Shown piece by piece: positions 8,417-17,419 of a stretch of DNA of 64,000 nt. Below the pieces are notes generated by a model. It did not search any database. It was not told where the DNA came from and saw nothing but the letters and a program-made list of their open reading frames with translations. Source of the DNA: JAJUFS01 sp036381175 (GTDB lineage: Bacteria > Pseudomonadota > Gammaproteobacteria > Natronospirales > JAJUFS01); the NCBI GenBank assembly GCA_036381175.1, contig DASVDI010000046.1, positions 45,928-109,927 of the forward strand, written 5' to 3'. Position numbers and translations under genes: made by a program. Positions within the stretch are counted from its first letter, which is position 1. Every line of letters begins with the position of its first letter.

Positions 8417-8892
8417 ACATCGGTGTGATCTCGGACACGCACGGCCTGCTGCGTCCCGAAGCGCTCGATGCCTTGCGCGGTTCGGAACGCATCCTTCACG
8501 CCGGCGACATCGGCACGCCGGCGATTCTCGCGGAACTGGAAACCATCGCGCCCGTGACGGCGATTCGCGGCAACAATGATTACGAGGAATGGGCAAAGGA
8601 TATTGCCGAACGCGAAATCATTGAATGTGAAGGCGCGCGGATTTTCATGCTGCACGATCGGAAGGAACTGAATGGTGTTGCCGAGGATTACGACGTTGTC
8701 ATTGCGGGGCATTCGCACAAGCCATCGATCGAGGAGCGCGATGGAGTGCTTTACGTGAATCCCGGCAGCGCCGGGCCGCGACGATTTTCGTTACCGGTTT
8801 CCGTTGCGCGGCTCACGGTGAAGAACGGAAAAGCGGAAGCGGAAATCATTGAGCTGAAAGTGGCGCCGCCAAAACGGCGAGGAAGGAAATGA
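8413..8892 (+). CDS. YfcE/MJ0936-type metallophosphoesterase
   Basis: A 159-residue calcineurin-like phosphoesterase. The metal-binding motifs occur in order: ISDTHG (D-x-H), HAGDIG (GD), GNND, HDR, and GHSHKP (GHxH). Such small enzymes are Mn-dependent phosphodiesterases. The ATG overlaps the TGA of the upstream oxidoreductase, and its own stop overlaps the next start (ATGA), so three genes form one coupled unit. Confidence 0.88.
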   Translation: MNIGVISDTHGLLRPEALDALRGSERILHAGDIGTPAILAELETIAPVTAIRGNNDYEEWAKDIAEREIIECEGARIFMLHDRKELNGVAEDYDVVIAGHSHKPSIEERDGVLYVNPGSAGPRRFSLPVSVARLTVKNGKAEAEIIELKVAPPKRRGRK

Positions 8893-9170
8893 CCATCGCG
8901 CGTGTCAACGAGTTCATCGCGAAAGAAGGGAAGTCCGACGAAATGGGCGAGTATCTCGCGTCCGTCGTTCCTGTCATCGAATCCGCCGAAGGCTGTCTTT
9001 ATGCGCAGCTGCTGCGCGGCGTCGACAACCCCGCGCGCTTTCTCATCATCGAAACCTGGGAAAGCATCGCGGCCCATCAGCTTTCCGTCGAAGGCGTGGA
9101 CAAGAAGGAATTCCTGCGCGCGATGGAGATGCTGGCGGAAAATCCGCGCGCGGAATATTTCCAGTCGTAA
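8889..9170 (+). CDS. antibiotic biosynthesis monooxygenase (ABM) domain protein
   Basis: A 93-residue ferredoxin-like-fold protein: ARVNEFIAKEGKSDEM, EGCLYAQLLRGVDNPARFLIIETWES, AHQLSVEG. ABM-fold proteins include quinol oxygenases and haem-degrading enzymes, often dimeric; the exact reaction is unknown. The start codon overlaps the phosphoesterase stop (ATGA). It converges on tex with 17 bp between stops. Confidence 0.8.
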   Translation: MTIARVNEFIAKEGKSDEMGEYLASVVPVIESAEGCLYAQLLRGVDNPARFLIIETWESIAAHQLSVEGVDKKEFLRAMEMLAENPRAEYFQS

Positions 9171-9187
9171 ATTCGCACGTTCGCGCG

Positions 9188-11524
9188 CTACTTCTTCTTC
9201 CACCCTGCCAGTGCATCCGCGAACGGATTGTTCGCAGCCGGTTGTTGCTGCCGCGGTTTCCGTGACGCGTTTCCGCGGTCGTTGCGCGGCTGCTCCGTTT
9301 GTTCCTTCTTCGTTGCCGGGCGCGCGGCTTCGGAATCCGAACGCATGCTGAGCGCAATGCGCTTGCGTTTCACGTCAACATCCAGCACGCGCACCGAAAC
9401 CACTTCACCGGCCTTCACGAAATCGTGCGGATCCTTCACGAATTTCTCGGCAAGTTCCGAGATGTGCACGAGTCCGTCCTGGTGCACGCCGATATCGACG
9501 AACGCGCCGAAGTTCGCGACGTTTGTCACCACGCCCTGCAAACGCATACCGGGTTTGAGGTCGTTAAGTGTTTCGACGCCTTCCTTGAACTCCGCTGTCC
9601 TGAATTCCGGGCGTGGATCGCGGCCGGGCTTCTCCAACTCGCCGAGAATGTCCTTCACGGTCGGTTCGCCAAATTTCGCGTCGATGTAATCGTTCGCGGA
9701 CAATCCGCGCAGGAACGCGGCATCACCGATCAGCGCGCGGATGTCGCGGCCGCTTGTGGCAAGAATCTTCTCGACAACGGGGTAGGCTTCCGGGTGAACG
9801 GCCGATGCGTCCAAAGGATTGTCGCCGCTCATCACGCGCAGGAAACCCGCGCACTGCTCGAAGGCCTTGTCGCCGAGACGCGGCACTTTCATGAGCGTCT
9901 TTCGATTTGCGAATGCACCGTTTTGATTGCGGAACTCGACGACGTTCTCGGCAAGTCCCGGACCGAGACCCGAGACGCGCGACAGGAGCGGCGCGGATGC
10001 AGTGTTCACATCCACGCCAACGGCGTTCACGCAATCCTCGATCACCGCGTCGAGTGCGCGCGCAAGCTGCAATTGAGAAACGTCGTGCTGGTACTGGCCA
10101 ACACCGATCGATTTCGGTTCGATCTTCACGAGTTCGGCGAGCGGATCCTGCAGGCGGCGCGCGATGGAAATCGCACCGCGCAACGAGACGTCGATATCCG
10201 GGAATTCCTTCGAGGCGATTTCGGATGCCGAGTAAACCGACGCGCCCGCTTCCGACACGACGATCTTGCTGGCCTTCAATTGCGGCATCGCTTTCAGTAA
10301 TTCGCTCGCCAGCCTGTCGGTTTCACGCGAGCCGGTACCGTTGCCGATCGCGATGAGGTTCACCTTGTGTTTTGCACACAGCGCGCCGAGCGTGGCGAGC
10401 GATCCCTGCACATCGTTCCTGGGTGCGAACGGGTAGATCGTTGCGGTGTCGACAAGCTTGCCGGTGGCGTCCACCACCGCAACTTTCACGCCGGTGCGAA
10501 TGCCGGGATCGAGCCCCATGGTCACGCGCGGACCGGCGGGTGCGGCCAGCAGCAGATCCTTGAGGTTGCGCGCGAACACCTTGATGGCTTCTTCTTCCGC
10601 GATCTCGCGCAATCGTTTCTTGATCTCCATTTCGATGTGCCACTGGAGTTTGACTTTCCATGTCCAGCGCACGGTATCGAGCAGCCAGCGATCCGCGCCG
10701 CGGCTCTTGTCTTCAATACCGAAATGTTTCGCAATCATTACTTCGCCGATGGAAATTTCACTTTTCGGCTTGCCGTCTTCATCGAGTTCGTCGATGACCA
10801 GCGCGAGCGCAAGCACCTCTTCCGCCTGGCCGCGAAACATCGCGAGCGCGCGATGCGAAGGAATTTTCTTCACCGCTTCAATGGCGTCGAAATAATCCGA
10901 GAACTTCGCGGCGGCATCCGTCTTGTTTGCGTCAAGCTCGCGGACTTTTGATTGCAGGCGCCCGTTCTCCCACGAGAACTCGCGCAACCTGCCCGTGAGT
11001 TCCGGGTCTTCCGCGAAACGTTCCATGAGAATCTGACGCGCGCCATCGAGCGCCGCAGCGGTATCGGCGACGCCCTTGTCGGCACTGATGAATTTCGCGG
11101 CTTCGGTTTCCGGTGCGAGTGAAGGGTTGTTGAACAGCGCATCGGCGAGCGGTTCGAGTCCTGCTTCCTTCGCGATCTGCGCCTTGGTGCGGCGCTTTTT
11201 CATGTACGGACGGTACAAGTCTTCAAGGCGCGTCTTCGTATCCGCGGCTTCGATCAGTCTGCGCATTTCGTCCGTCAGCTTGCCCTGCTCGTCGATGGAC
11301 GCGAGCACCGTCGCGCGGCGTTCCTCGAGTTCGCGGTGATAACGCAAACGGTCTTCCAGCATGCGCAGCTGAATATCATCCAGCCCGCCGGTGGCTTCCT
11401 TTCGATAACGCGCGATGAACGGCACCGTTGCGCCGGCATCGAGCAGTTCGATCGCGGCGACGATCTGTTTCACGGCGCCGCCGGTTTCCTCGGCAAGACG
11501 GGGGAGAATGCGTTCCAGGCTCAT
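9188..11524 (-). CDS. tex: Tex, RNA-binding transcription accessory protein
   Basis: A 778-residue protein, the usual length for Tex. The N-terminal helical region includes FIARYRKEATGGLDD. A YqgF/RNase H-like domain contains LDPGIRTGVKVAVVD (about 345-360). The HhH region carries VGVDVNTASAPLLSRVSGLGPGLA, and an S1 RNA-binding domain starts at GMRLQGVVTNVANFGAFVDIG with the typical GLVHISELA. A Lys/Arg/Gln-rich tail follows. Tex binds nucleic acid and affects transcription and virulence gene expression. It is transcribed alone or with yajQ on the minus strand. Confidence 0.95.
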   Translation of the reverse strand: MSLERILPRLAEETGGAVKQIVAAIELLDAGATVPFIARYRKEATGGLDDIQLRMLEDRLRYHRELEERRATVLASIDEQGKLTDEMRRLIEAADTKTRLEDLYRPYMKKRRTKAQIAKEAGLEPLADALFNNPSLAPETEAAKFISADKGVADTAAALDGARQILMERFAEDPELTGRLREFSWENGRLQSKVRELDANKTDAAAKFSDYFDAIEAVKKIPSHRALAMFRGQAEEVLALALVIDELDEDGKPKSEISIGEVMIAKHFGIEDKSRGADRWLLDTVRWTWKVKLQWHIEMEIKKRLREIAEEEAIKVFARNLKDLLLAAPAGPRVTMGLDPGIRTGVKVAVVDATGKLVDTATIYPFAPRNDVQGSLATLGALCAKHKVNLIAIGNGTGSRETDRLASELLKAMPQLKASKIVVSEAGASVYSASEIASKEFPDIDVSLRGAISIARRLQDPLAELVKIEPKSIGVGQYQHDVSQLQLARALDAVIEDCVNAVGVDVNTASAPLLSRVSGLGPGLAENVVEFRNQNGAFANRKTLMKVPRLGDKAFEQCAGFLRVMSGDNPLDASAVHPEAYPVVEKILATSGRDIRALIGDAAFLRGLSANDYIDAKFGEPTVKDILGELEKPGRDPRPEFRTAEFKEGVETLNDLKPGMRLQGVVTNVANFGAFVDIGVHQDGLVHISELAEKFVKDPHDFVKAGEVVSVRVLDVDVKRKRIALSMRSDSEAARPATKKEQTEQPRNDRGNASRKPRQQQPAANNPFADALAGWKKK

Positions 11525-11583
11525 GGCTACCTTCTGATCTGCGTGACTCGAAGGCGCGGATTATACGGATGGAGAGCCAGTTG

Positions 11584-12069
11584 TCAGTCGCGGAAGTTCT
11601 CGAACTGCAGCGGTTGTTCGATGTCTGCATTGCGCAACAGCTGTATCGCTTCCTGCAGATCGTCGCGCTTCTTGCCGGTGACGCGCACCTGATCGCCCTG
11701 GATCGCCGCCTGGACCTTCATCTTGCTGTCCTTGATCAACCGCACGATTTTCTTCGCGAGATCCTGGTCGATGCCGGTTTTCAGCGTCAGCACCTGGCGA
11801 GCCTTGTTGCCGCTCACCGTCTCGATCTTGCCGGCATCGATCGCGCGCACATCGACTTTTCGTTTCGCGAGTTTCTGGTAAACAATATCGGTCAACTGCT
11901 GAAGCTGGAATTCGCTGTCGGCATGCAGCACCAGCGTCTTTTCCACTTTTTCGACGTTCGCGCTGGAACCCTTGAAGTCGTAACGGGTGCCGACTTCGCG
12001 GTTTGCCTGGTCGGTGGCATTGGTGACTTCGGTGAAATCGAGCTCGGATACGATGTCGAAGGAAGGCAT
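11584..12069 (-). CDS. yajQ: YajQ family nucleotide-binding protein
   Basis: A 161-residue protein beginning PSFDIVSELDFTEVTNA and TRYDFKGSSA, which are diagnostic of YajQ. It ends with KRDDLQEAIQLLR..IEQPLQFENFRD. The two RNP-like subdomains fit the whole length. Homologues bind cyclic di-GMP in Xanthomonas, tRNA or nucleotides elsewhere. A GGDEF-EAL gene lies 1.8 kb away in the window, but a functional link is only suggestion. Confidence 0.93.
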   Translation of the reverse strand: MPSFDIVSELDFTEVTNATDQANREVGTRYDFKGSSANVEKVEKTLVLHADSEFQLQQLTDIVYQKLAKRKVDVRAIDAGKIETVSGNKARQVLTLKTGIDQDLAKKIVRLIKDSKMKVQAAIQGDQVRVTGKKRDDLQEAIQLLRNADIEQPLQFENFRD

Positions 12070-12145
12070 GACGACTCCAGGGTTGCGGTTGGGACGCGAA
12101 GTCTAGCGCTTCCAGGGATTCCGGGAAATTCAGCCGCCCTTGCGC

Positions 12146-12937
12146 TCAGGCGGAACGCGGCAGCGGCGCGAGATCGCCTGCGAATTGCCGCAGCAGCCAG
12201 GCGTGAATGTGTTCCTCGACGCGAATGCCGCGTCCGGTCAGCGCCTGGTTACCGAAGCGGACGTTGAATTCGAGGATGTAAGGATGACCGTCAACGATCG
12301 CGACATCGAAACCGGCGTGATCGATGCCTAACGCGCGCGCAATCATTGCAACGGCATCGAGCGCGACCGCGGGAACGTCCTCGAAATCAACAAGGCCGCC
12401 CTGCGCGACATTGTTCAGGAATCCCTCGCCCTGGCGCCAGTACGCCGCCACGACGCCATCACCGATCCACACGACGCGGAGATCGCGATCAATTGGCAAG
12501 TATTCCTGCGCGTACAACACGGATTGTTCGTCGCACCAGGCATTGAATTCGCCGCGGTTCGCGATAAGCTTCACGCCGCGACCCATGGATTCACGCGGAA
12601 TCTTCATCACGAACGGAAAGTCCATGCGATCGAGGATTTCCTCGCGACTGGCAGGCGTGTTCGCGCGAATCAGCGTGAATGGCGTCCACGCGGGAAATGC
12701 CGCCTCGAGCGCGCGCGTCATCACGATCTTGTCGTGACCGATGCGCAATGTGGCCGGCGAGGGAAACAGCCTGCAACCGAGCGCGTACTGCAAGGCGTCA
12801 AGCTGCCAGAATTCCGGGAACAGCACGCAATCGGCTGCGCGCAGCAGTTCGCGGTGCGCGAGCCAGTGCTCCGGCTTGAGCACGGTGACGCCGGGAATGC
12901 GCAGGCTGCGGAACGGATCGAAGCTGACCAATTGCAT
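12146..12937 (-). CDS. RimK-like ATP-grasp protein
   Basis: A 263-residue ATP-grasp enzyme. Visible parts are the first lysine strand (FPFVMKIPRESMGRGVKLI), the hinge LYAQEYLPIDRDLRVVWIG, and the metal-binding end FDVAIVDGHPYILEFNVRFGNQAL, where the Glu and Asn bind Mg. It most resembles RimK/glutathione synthetase-type carboxylate-amine ligases, but the N-terminal substrate domain is short and the substrate is unknown. The 76 bp to yajQ holds nothing recognisable. Confidence 0.75.
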   Translation of the reverse strand: MQLVSFDPFRSLRIPGVTVLKPEHWLAHRELLRAADCVLFPEFWQLDALQYALGCRLFPSPATLRIGHDKIVMTRALEAAFPAWTPFTLIRANTPASREEILDRMDFPFVMKIPRESMGRGVKLIANRGEFNAWCDEQSVLYAQEYLPIDRDLRVVWIGDGVVAAYWRQGEGFLNNVAQGGLVDFEDVPAVALDAVAMIARALGIDHAGFDVAIVDGHPYILEFNVRFGNQALTGRGIRVEEHIHAWLLRQFAGDLAPLPRSA

Positions 12938-13112
12938 GGATATGCGGTCGCGGCAAAAGCGCGGATTTTACGGTGGCCAAAGCGGACTGATGATGAAAAG
13001 AATTTATCCGCGTCATGCGATTTGTTGCTTGATGTTCAGAGCTCAGTAGCCACATCCATTCATGATCCGTTCCATGGCACAAACAGACGAACAGCAAGAC
13101 CAGGAGAAAACA

Positions 13113-13766
13113 ATGTTCCGCGACAAGTTGCACCTGCCTGAACCCGGCGAAGCCTTGCCCGGCCGCGCCGATCCGATGCCTGTCACCGAGCCGCATTTCG
13201 TCAACGGACGATCGTTGACGCCGCCGTACCCGGAGGGCATGAAACAGGCGATGTTCGCCATGGGCTGTTTCTGGGGCGTGGAAAAAACGTTCTGGTCGTT
13301 GCCCGGCGTCTGGGTGACGGCTTCCGGTTATTCGGGCGGCTACACGCCGAACCCGACGTACAAGGAAGTCTGCAGCGGCATGACGGGGCATGCGGAAGTT
13401 GTGCTGATCGTTTTCGATCCCGCGAAGATCGATTACAGCGAGCTGCTGAAAACCTTCTGGGAGAATCACGATCCGACGCAGGGCATGCGCCAGGGCGGTG
13501 ACACGGGTACGCAGTATCGTTCGGCGATTTATTATTTCGACGAACAACAGCAGGCTGCTGCCCAGGCGAGCAGGGAAGCCTACCAGCGGGCGCTGCGCGA
13601 GAACGGCCGCGGTGACATCACCACGGAAATCCATCCCGCGAAAGAATTTTATTTCGCCGAGACGTATCACCAGCAATATCTCGCGAGGAATCCGGAAGGT
13701 TATTGCGGCGTGGGTGGAACGGGCGTGAGTTGTCCGATCGGGACAGGTGTGGCGAGTGAACAGTGA
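13113..13766 (+). CDS. msrA: peptide methionine sulfoxide reductase MsrA
   Basis: Reduces the S-epimer of methionine sulfoxide in oxidised proteins. The catalytic motif is MGCFWGVEKTFW. The E. coli-like landmarks SGYSGGYTPNPTYKEVCSG, TGHAEVV, FWENHDPTQGMRQGGDTGTQYRS and YHQQYLARNPEGYCG are all present. The start at 13113 (MFRDKLHLPEPGEALPGR) has AGGAG eight bases upstream and matches the E. coli N-terminus; the frame is open from 13062 but the extension lacks homology. The product has 217 residues and is cytoplasmic. Confidence 0.95.
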   Translation: MFRDKLHLPEPGEALPGRADPMPVTEPHFVNGRSLTPPYPEGMKQAMFAMGCFWGVEKTFWSLPGVWVTASGYSGGYTPNPTYKEVCSGMTGHAEVVLIVFDPAKIDYSELLKTFWENHDPTQGMRQGGDTGTQYRSAIYYFDEQQQAAAQASREAYQRALRENGRGDITTEIHPAKEFYFAETYHQQYLARNPEGYCGVGGTGVSCPIGTGVASEQ

Positions 13767-13818
13767 TCAGTAAGAGCAAAAAAACGCCGGCGCAGCCGGC
13801 GTTTTTACTGATCACTGT
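13760..13818. terminator. bidirectional terminator with long nested inverted repeat
   Basis: A GC stem (ACGCCGGC, GCA loop region, GCCGGCGT) is flanked by A- and T-runs at 13778-13806. It is itself nested in a perfect 15-bp outer inverted repeat, AACAGTGATCAGTAA against TTACTGATCACTGTT. It lies between the convergent msrA and GGDEF-EAL genes and can end both transcripts. A further CTGATCACT copy follows immediately. Confidence 0.85.
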
Positions 13819-13838
13819 TTACTGAACACTGATCACTC

Positions 13839-15884
13839 TCAGATGACTTCATTCCTGAAATACCGTGCCGCCGACGCACTCTCCAGCATGCTCTGGCAAG
13901 TGGCAGGCGGCATCGGTTCGTACATCAAATAACCCTGGATTTCATCGATACCCGCCGCGCGCAATTGCGCCAGCTGCGCCTCGGTTTCAACACCTTCAGC
14001 GACAACGCGAATGCCAAGTTTGTGTGCAAGCGGCACGACGGCTTCGACAATCGCGAGACTTCCCATGTCGCGCGAAATCTCGTGGATGAATTCCTTGTCG
14101 AGTTTCACCTTGTCGATCGGCAGTCTTCTGAGATACGACAGCGACGAAAAGCCGGTGCCGAAATCGTCGAGGGCGATGCGCACGCCGGACAGTCGCAACT
14201 GTTCCAGCGTCACCACGCCGGTGTCGAAATGTTCCATCGCGACGTTCTCGGTGATCTCGACCAGCAGGTCCTCCGGCGCAAGATTCGCTTTTCGCAAAGT
14301 GCGCATCACGCGATCGATCAAATCGGGACTGCGAAAGGTGCTCGCGGAAAAATTCACGGCGATCCACAGCGGCAGGTCGAACCGCTGGCGCCACTCGGAC
14401 ACTTGCCGGCAGGCGGATTCGAGCACCCAGTCGGTCACGCGATCCATCAGGCCGAGGCTTTCCGCGAGCGGCAGGAATTCGTCGGGCCCGAGCAGGCCGC
14501 GCTTCGCGTGCTTCCAGCGCAACAGCGCCTCGAAACCGGTGACAGTGTTGTTGTCCGCCAGCAGCACGGGCTGGTAGACCAGTGTAAACTCGCGCCGCTC
14601 GAACGCACGGCGCAGATCGTTTTCGAATTCCAGTTGCTCGTGCGCGCGGCCGCTCATGTCGATTGCGAACGTGACCAGCTGGTCGCCGCCGTATTCGCGT
14701 GCGCGGATGGCCGCGGCGCTTGCGTTCGCCAGCAGCGCTTCGGGCTGGCCGCCGTCGTCGGGAAAACTGGATACACCCATGCTGCACGTCAGCAGCAGGT
14801 CGCGTTCGTCCAGCGTGAACGGCTCGCGCAGGCGGTCCAGCAATTGTTCGCAGGCGTTCAGCGCGAACGCATTGTTGTCGTCTTCTCGAAACAGCAGTGC
14901 GAATTCGTCGCCACCGATGCGCGCGACGGTGTCGACGTGCGGCGCCCGGTGCAACAGGCGGTCACCGAGTTGTGCGAGCAGGCGGTCGGCCTGCTGGTGT
15001 CCAAGTGATTCGTTCAACAGGCGGAAACGGTCGATGTTCACGATCGCGATGACGTGGCGCGCACCGTTCTGCTCCTGTTCCAGCGCGTGTGCGAAACGTT
15101 CGAGGAACAGCTTGCGGTTCGGCAGGCCGGTCAGCGCGTCATGGAATGAAAGGTGATACAGCCGCCGCGTCGCGTTGCGCGCCCGCGTGCGTTCCTCTTC
15201 GAGCAGCCAGATCACCAGCGCGAGCCCGATCATCACCTGGCCGACAAGATTGCTCAGGCCCAGCGTGGACATCCAGCCGAAGGCCACTTCCAGCAGGCGT
15301 TGCGAGATGAAGACGCCAAGCACCGCCAATTGCTGCATACCGTAAAGCACGAACGCGATGGCCAAAAGGCGCCGTCCGAAACTGCCGCGCTCCGTTTCGC
15401 CCGACCAGAGAAACACGCCGGCGATGAAAAATGCCGCGGCGGTCAGGAAGCTGCGCAACTCGATGCGCAGGAACATGCGGGCGCCCATGGCGTCCGGCGC
15501 ACCCGCGAACAGCACGGCTGACAGCACGCCGAGCAACGCCGCCCCCAGCAGCAAGGCGCGCAGCCGTCGCGGTGCGAGCCGATGCCGCGTTGCGCCGACC
15601 CAGGCGCCGGCCAGCAGCCAGGTGATCTGCAGGTAGGCGGCGGCCAGCGAGAGCGATGCCAGCGTCGTGCGTGCGTAAACGGGAATATCGGCCTGGTGCG
15701 CGAGCAGGAGTGTGAAGCCCGCGCATGTGAAACACGCTACACCTGCCCAGAAACTGAACGACCAGAATTGCAGGTGTGCGCGGCGGTAAATGCGAAAGAA
15801 ACCCTGGAAGACGAGCGCGAGCATCAGCGCGACGATCGCCTGCGCGATGCTGAGCGAGAACAGAAGTAGCGTCGGCTCGGTCAC
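13839..15884 (-). CDS. membrane GGDEF-EAL cyclic di-GMP protein
   Basis: A 681-residue signalling protein. The N-terminal ~225 residues hold seven or so hydrophobic segments forming a membrane sensor region. A GGDEF domain follows with LSFHDALTGLPNRKLF and an intact RIGGDEFALLF active site. An EAL domain has FEALLRWKH, the DDFGTGFSSLSYL metal loop, KLDKEFI and VVAEGVE. Both catalytic sites look intact, so it could make and degrade c-di-GMP; the net activity cannot be read from sequence. The gene stands alone on the minus strand. Confidence 0.92.
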   Translation of the reverse strand: MTEPTLLLFSLSIAQAIVALMLALVFQGFFRIYRRAHLQFWSFSFWAGVACFTCAGFTLLLAHQADIPVYARTTLASLSLAAAYLQITWLLAGAWVGATRHRLAPRRLRALLLGAALLGVLSAVLFAGAPDAMGARMFLRIELRSFLTAAAFFIAGVFLWSGETERGSFGRRLLAIAFVLYGMQQLAVLGVFISQRLLEVAFGWMSTLGLSNLVGQVMIGLALVIWLLEEERTRARNATRRLYHLSFHDALTGLPNRKLFLERFAHALEQEQNGARHVIAIVNIDRFRLLNESLGHQQADRLLAQLGDRLLHRAPHVDTVARIGGDEFALLFREDDNNAFALNACEQLLDRLREPFTLDERDLLLTCSMGVSSFPDDGGQPEALLANASAAAIRAREYGGDQLVTFAIDMSGRAHEQLEFENDLRRAFERREFTLVYQPVLLADNNTVTGFEALLRWKHAKRGLLGPDEFLPLAESLGLMDRVTDWVLESACRQVSEWRQRFDLPLWIAVNFSASTFRSPDLIDRVMRTLRKANLAPEDLLVEITENVAMEHFDTGVVTLEQLRLSGVRIALDDFGTGFSSLSYLRRLPIDKVKLDKEFIHEISRDMGSLAIVEAVVPLAHKLGIRVVAEGVETEAQLAQLRAAGIDEIQGYLMYEPMPPATCQSMLESASAARYFRNEVI

Positions 15885-16046
15885 ATCTCCCCCCGTCGAA
15901 TTCCGGCCGCATTACCGGTTCCGTGGGAAACAGGCTCTGCCTGACGAGTCTAGCATCCTCGCACGGCCGGTTTTCCGGAGGGGCGCGAGTTCACGAAATG
16001 CTCGCCATATCCCGGCGAATTCAGCAGATACGGGATGACAACAACC

Positions 16047-16077
16047 AAAAAAAAAGGGCCGGATGACCGGCCCTTTT
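16047..16077 (-). terminator. intrinsic terminator of the M19 dipeptidase gene
   Basis: A 7-bp GC stem (GGGCCGG / CCGGCCC) with an ATGA loop at 16056-16073 is followed on the minus strand by nine T. It lies about 20 bp past the stop codon at 16096. Confidence 0.88.
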
Positions 16078-16095
16078 CCAGCTTCCCGCCATTCT

Positions 16096-17286
16096 TCAAT
16101 GACTGGCCGCGTAATCTTCCGTCGCTTTCCAGACACGCAGCGCGTTGCCACCGAGAATCTTCTGGATATCGTCTTCGGAATATCCGCGATCCAGCAGGCC
16201 CTGCACGAGCCGCGGATAATCCGCCACGCTCTTGAGGCCGACGGGCAGCGAGTCGCCGACGCCGTCGTAATCGGAACCGATGCCGACGTGATCGATGCCC
16301 GCGATCTTCACCACGTGATCGAAGTGATCGAGCACATCATCCAGCGTGGCGAAGGGGAAGGGATGCGCGGCGGCATAACCTGCGCTGAATGCACGCGCGG
16401 CGACATCGTTGTCTTCCAGGCCTTCGTCTTCGAGCCATTCACGACGGTATGAACCGAGCTCCGTCGACCAGGCGCGCGAGCGCGCACTGATGAAGGTCGA
16501 ACCGAAGTTGATCTGGATGACGCCGCCTTTTTCCGCAAGCGCCTTGATCATGTCATCGCTCATGTTGCGCTCGAAGCCTTCGGTGAAGCGGCGCGCGGAG
16601 GAATGCGTTGCAATCAATGGCACTTCGCTGATTTCCAGCGCCTGCCAGAACGCTTCGTCGGAGACGTGCGAGATGTCGACCATCACGCCGAGCTTGTTCA
16701 TGGCCGGAACCAGTTCCTTGCCGAATTCGCTCAGCCCGTGCCACTGGTGATCGTGGTCGTAGGAGGAATCGGAAATGTGGTTCGACTTGCCGTGTGTCAG
16801 CGTGATGTAACGGATGCCGCGATCGTAAAAATACTGCAGGTCTTCAAGCGTGCGAATCGGCGCGCCATTTTCCATGCCGAGCGCGAAGCCGATGCGCTTG
16901 CCGCCGGCAAGTTCCTCGGCTTTCTCCGTTGAATACACCATGGTGAACTTGTCGGGCGAGTCCGCGACAATTTCTTCGACCGTGTCGATCAGGCGGTTTG
17001 CAAGGTCCTGCGCTTCGTCCGCGTCATCCTGGATTCGTGATGGAATGTAGATGGACATGAACGCGACATCCAGGCCGCCCGCATCCGCACGCGGATAATC
17101 GAAATCGCCGTTCGGCGTCGCCTTGCTGATGTCCTCGAAATGTTTTTCGAGGCGGTACGGCACGTCGATGTGCGTGTCGATCAGCAGCATGTTGTCTGCG
17201 AGTTCGCGAGCGTGATCGGAAACTTCTGTGGCGGCAGCAGCGCTGCCCGCGGCCAGCAACGTTGCCAGCGTCAGTGCAATTCGCAT
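16096..17286 (-). CDS. exported M19 family membrane dipeptidase
   Basis: A zinc-dependent dipeptidase of the renal dipeptidase family, 396 residues. The start at 17286 has AAGGAG upstream and opens a clear signal peptide (MRIALTLATLLAAGSAAAA). Metal ligands are in LLIDTHIDVPYRL (H-x-D), the bridging Glu region LGMENGAP, VDISHVSD, LIATHSSARRF, and DHVGIGSDYDG. Bacterial M19 proteins hydrolyse D- or L-dipeptides in the periplasm. The DUF885 gene lies upstream on the same strand, and the 133-bp gap carries a small GGGGTT..ACCCC inverted repeat at about 17389-17410. Confidence 0.9.
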   Translation of the reverse strand: MRIALTLATLLAAGSAAAATEVSDHARELADNMLLIDTHIDVPYRLEKHFEDISKATPNGDFDYPRADAGGLDVAFMSIYIPSRIQDDADEAQDLANRLIDTVEEIVADSPDKFTMVYSTEKAEELAGGKRIGFALGMENGAPIRTLEDLQYFYDRGIRYITLTHGKSNHISDSSYDHDHQWHGLSEFGKELVPAMNKLGVMVDISHVSDEAFWQALEISEVPLIATHSSARRFTEGFERNMSDDMIKALAEKGGVIQINFGSTFISARSRAWSTELGSYRREWLEDEGLEDNDVAARAFSAGYAAAHPFPFATLDDVLDHFDHVVKIAGIDHVGIGSDYDGVGDSLPVGLKSVADYPRLVQGLLDRGYSEDDIQKILGGNALRVWKATEDYAASH

Positions 17287-17419
17287 GAAAAACTCCTTCT
17301 GGTTCACAAGACGTGAGAGGTGAGACGTGAGCTGACGCGAAAGGTTCATTGCCGCTGTCTCGTGTCTTCGATCGGCCCACTAATCGTTGGGGTTCGCTGC
17401 GCTCACCCCAGCCTACGGA

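Noticed and set aside
9299..10300. 333-residue plus-strand frame inside tex
   Set aside because: Antisense shadow of tex; composition dominated by Arg/His with no domain pattern.
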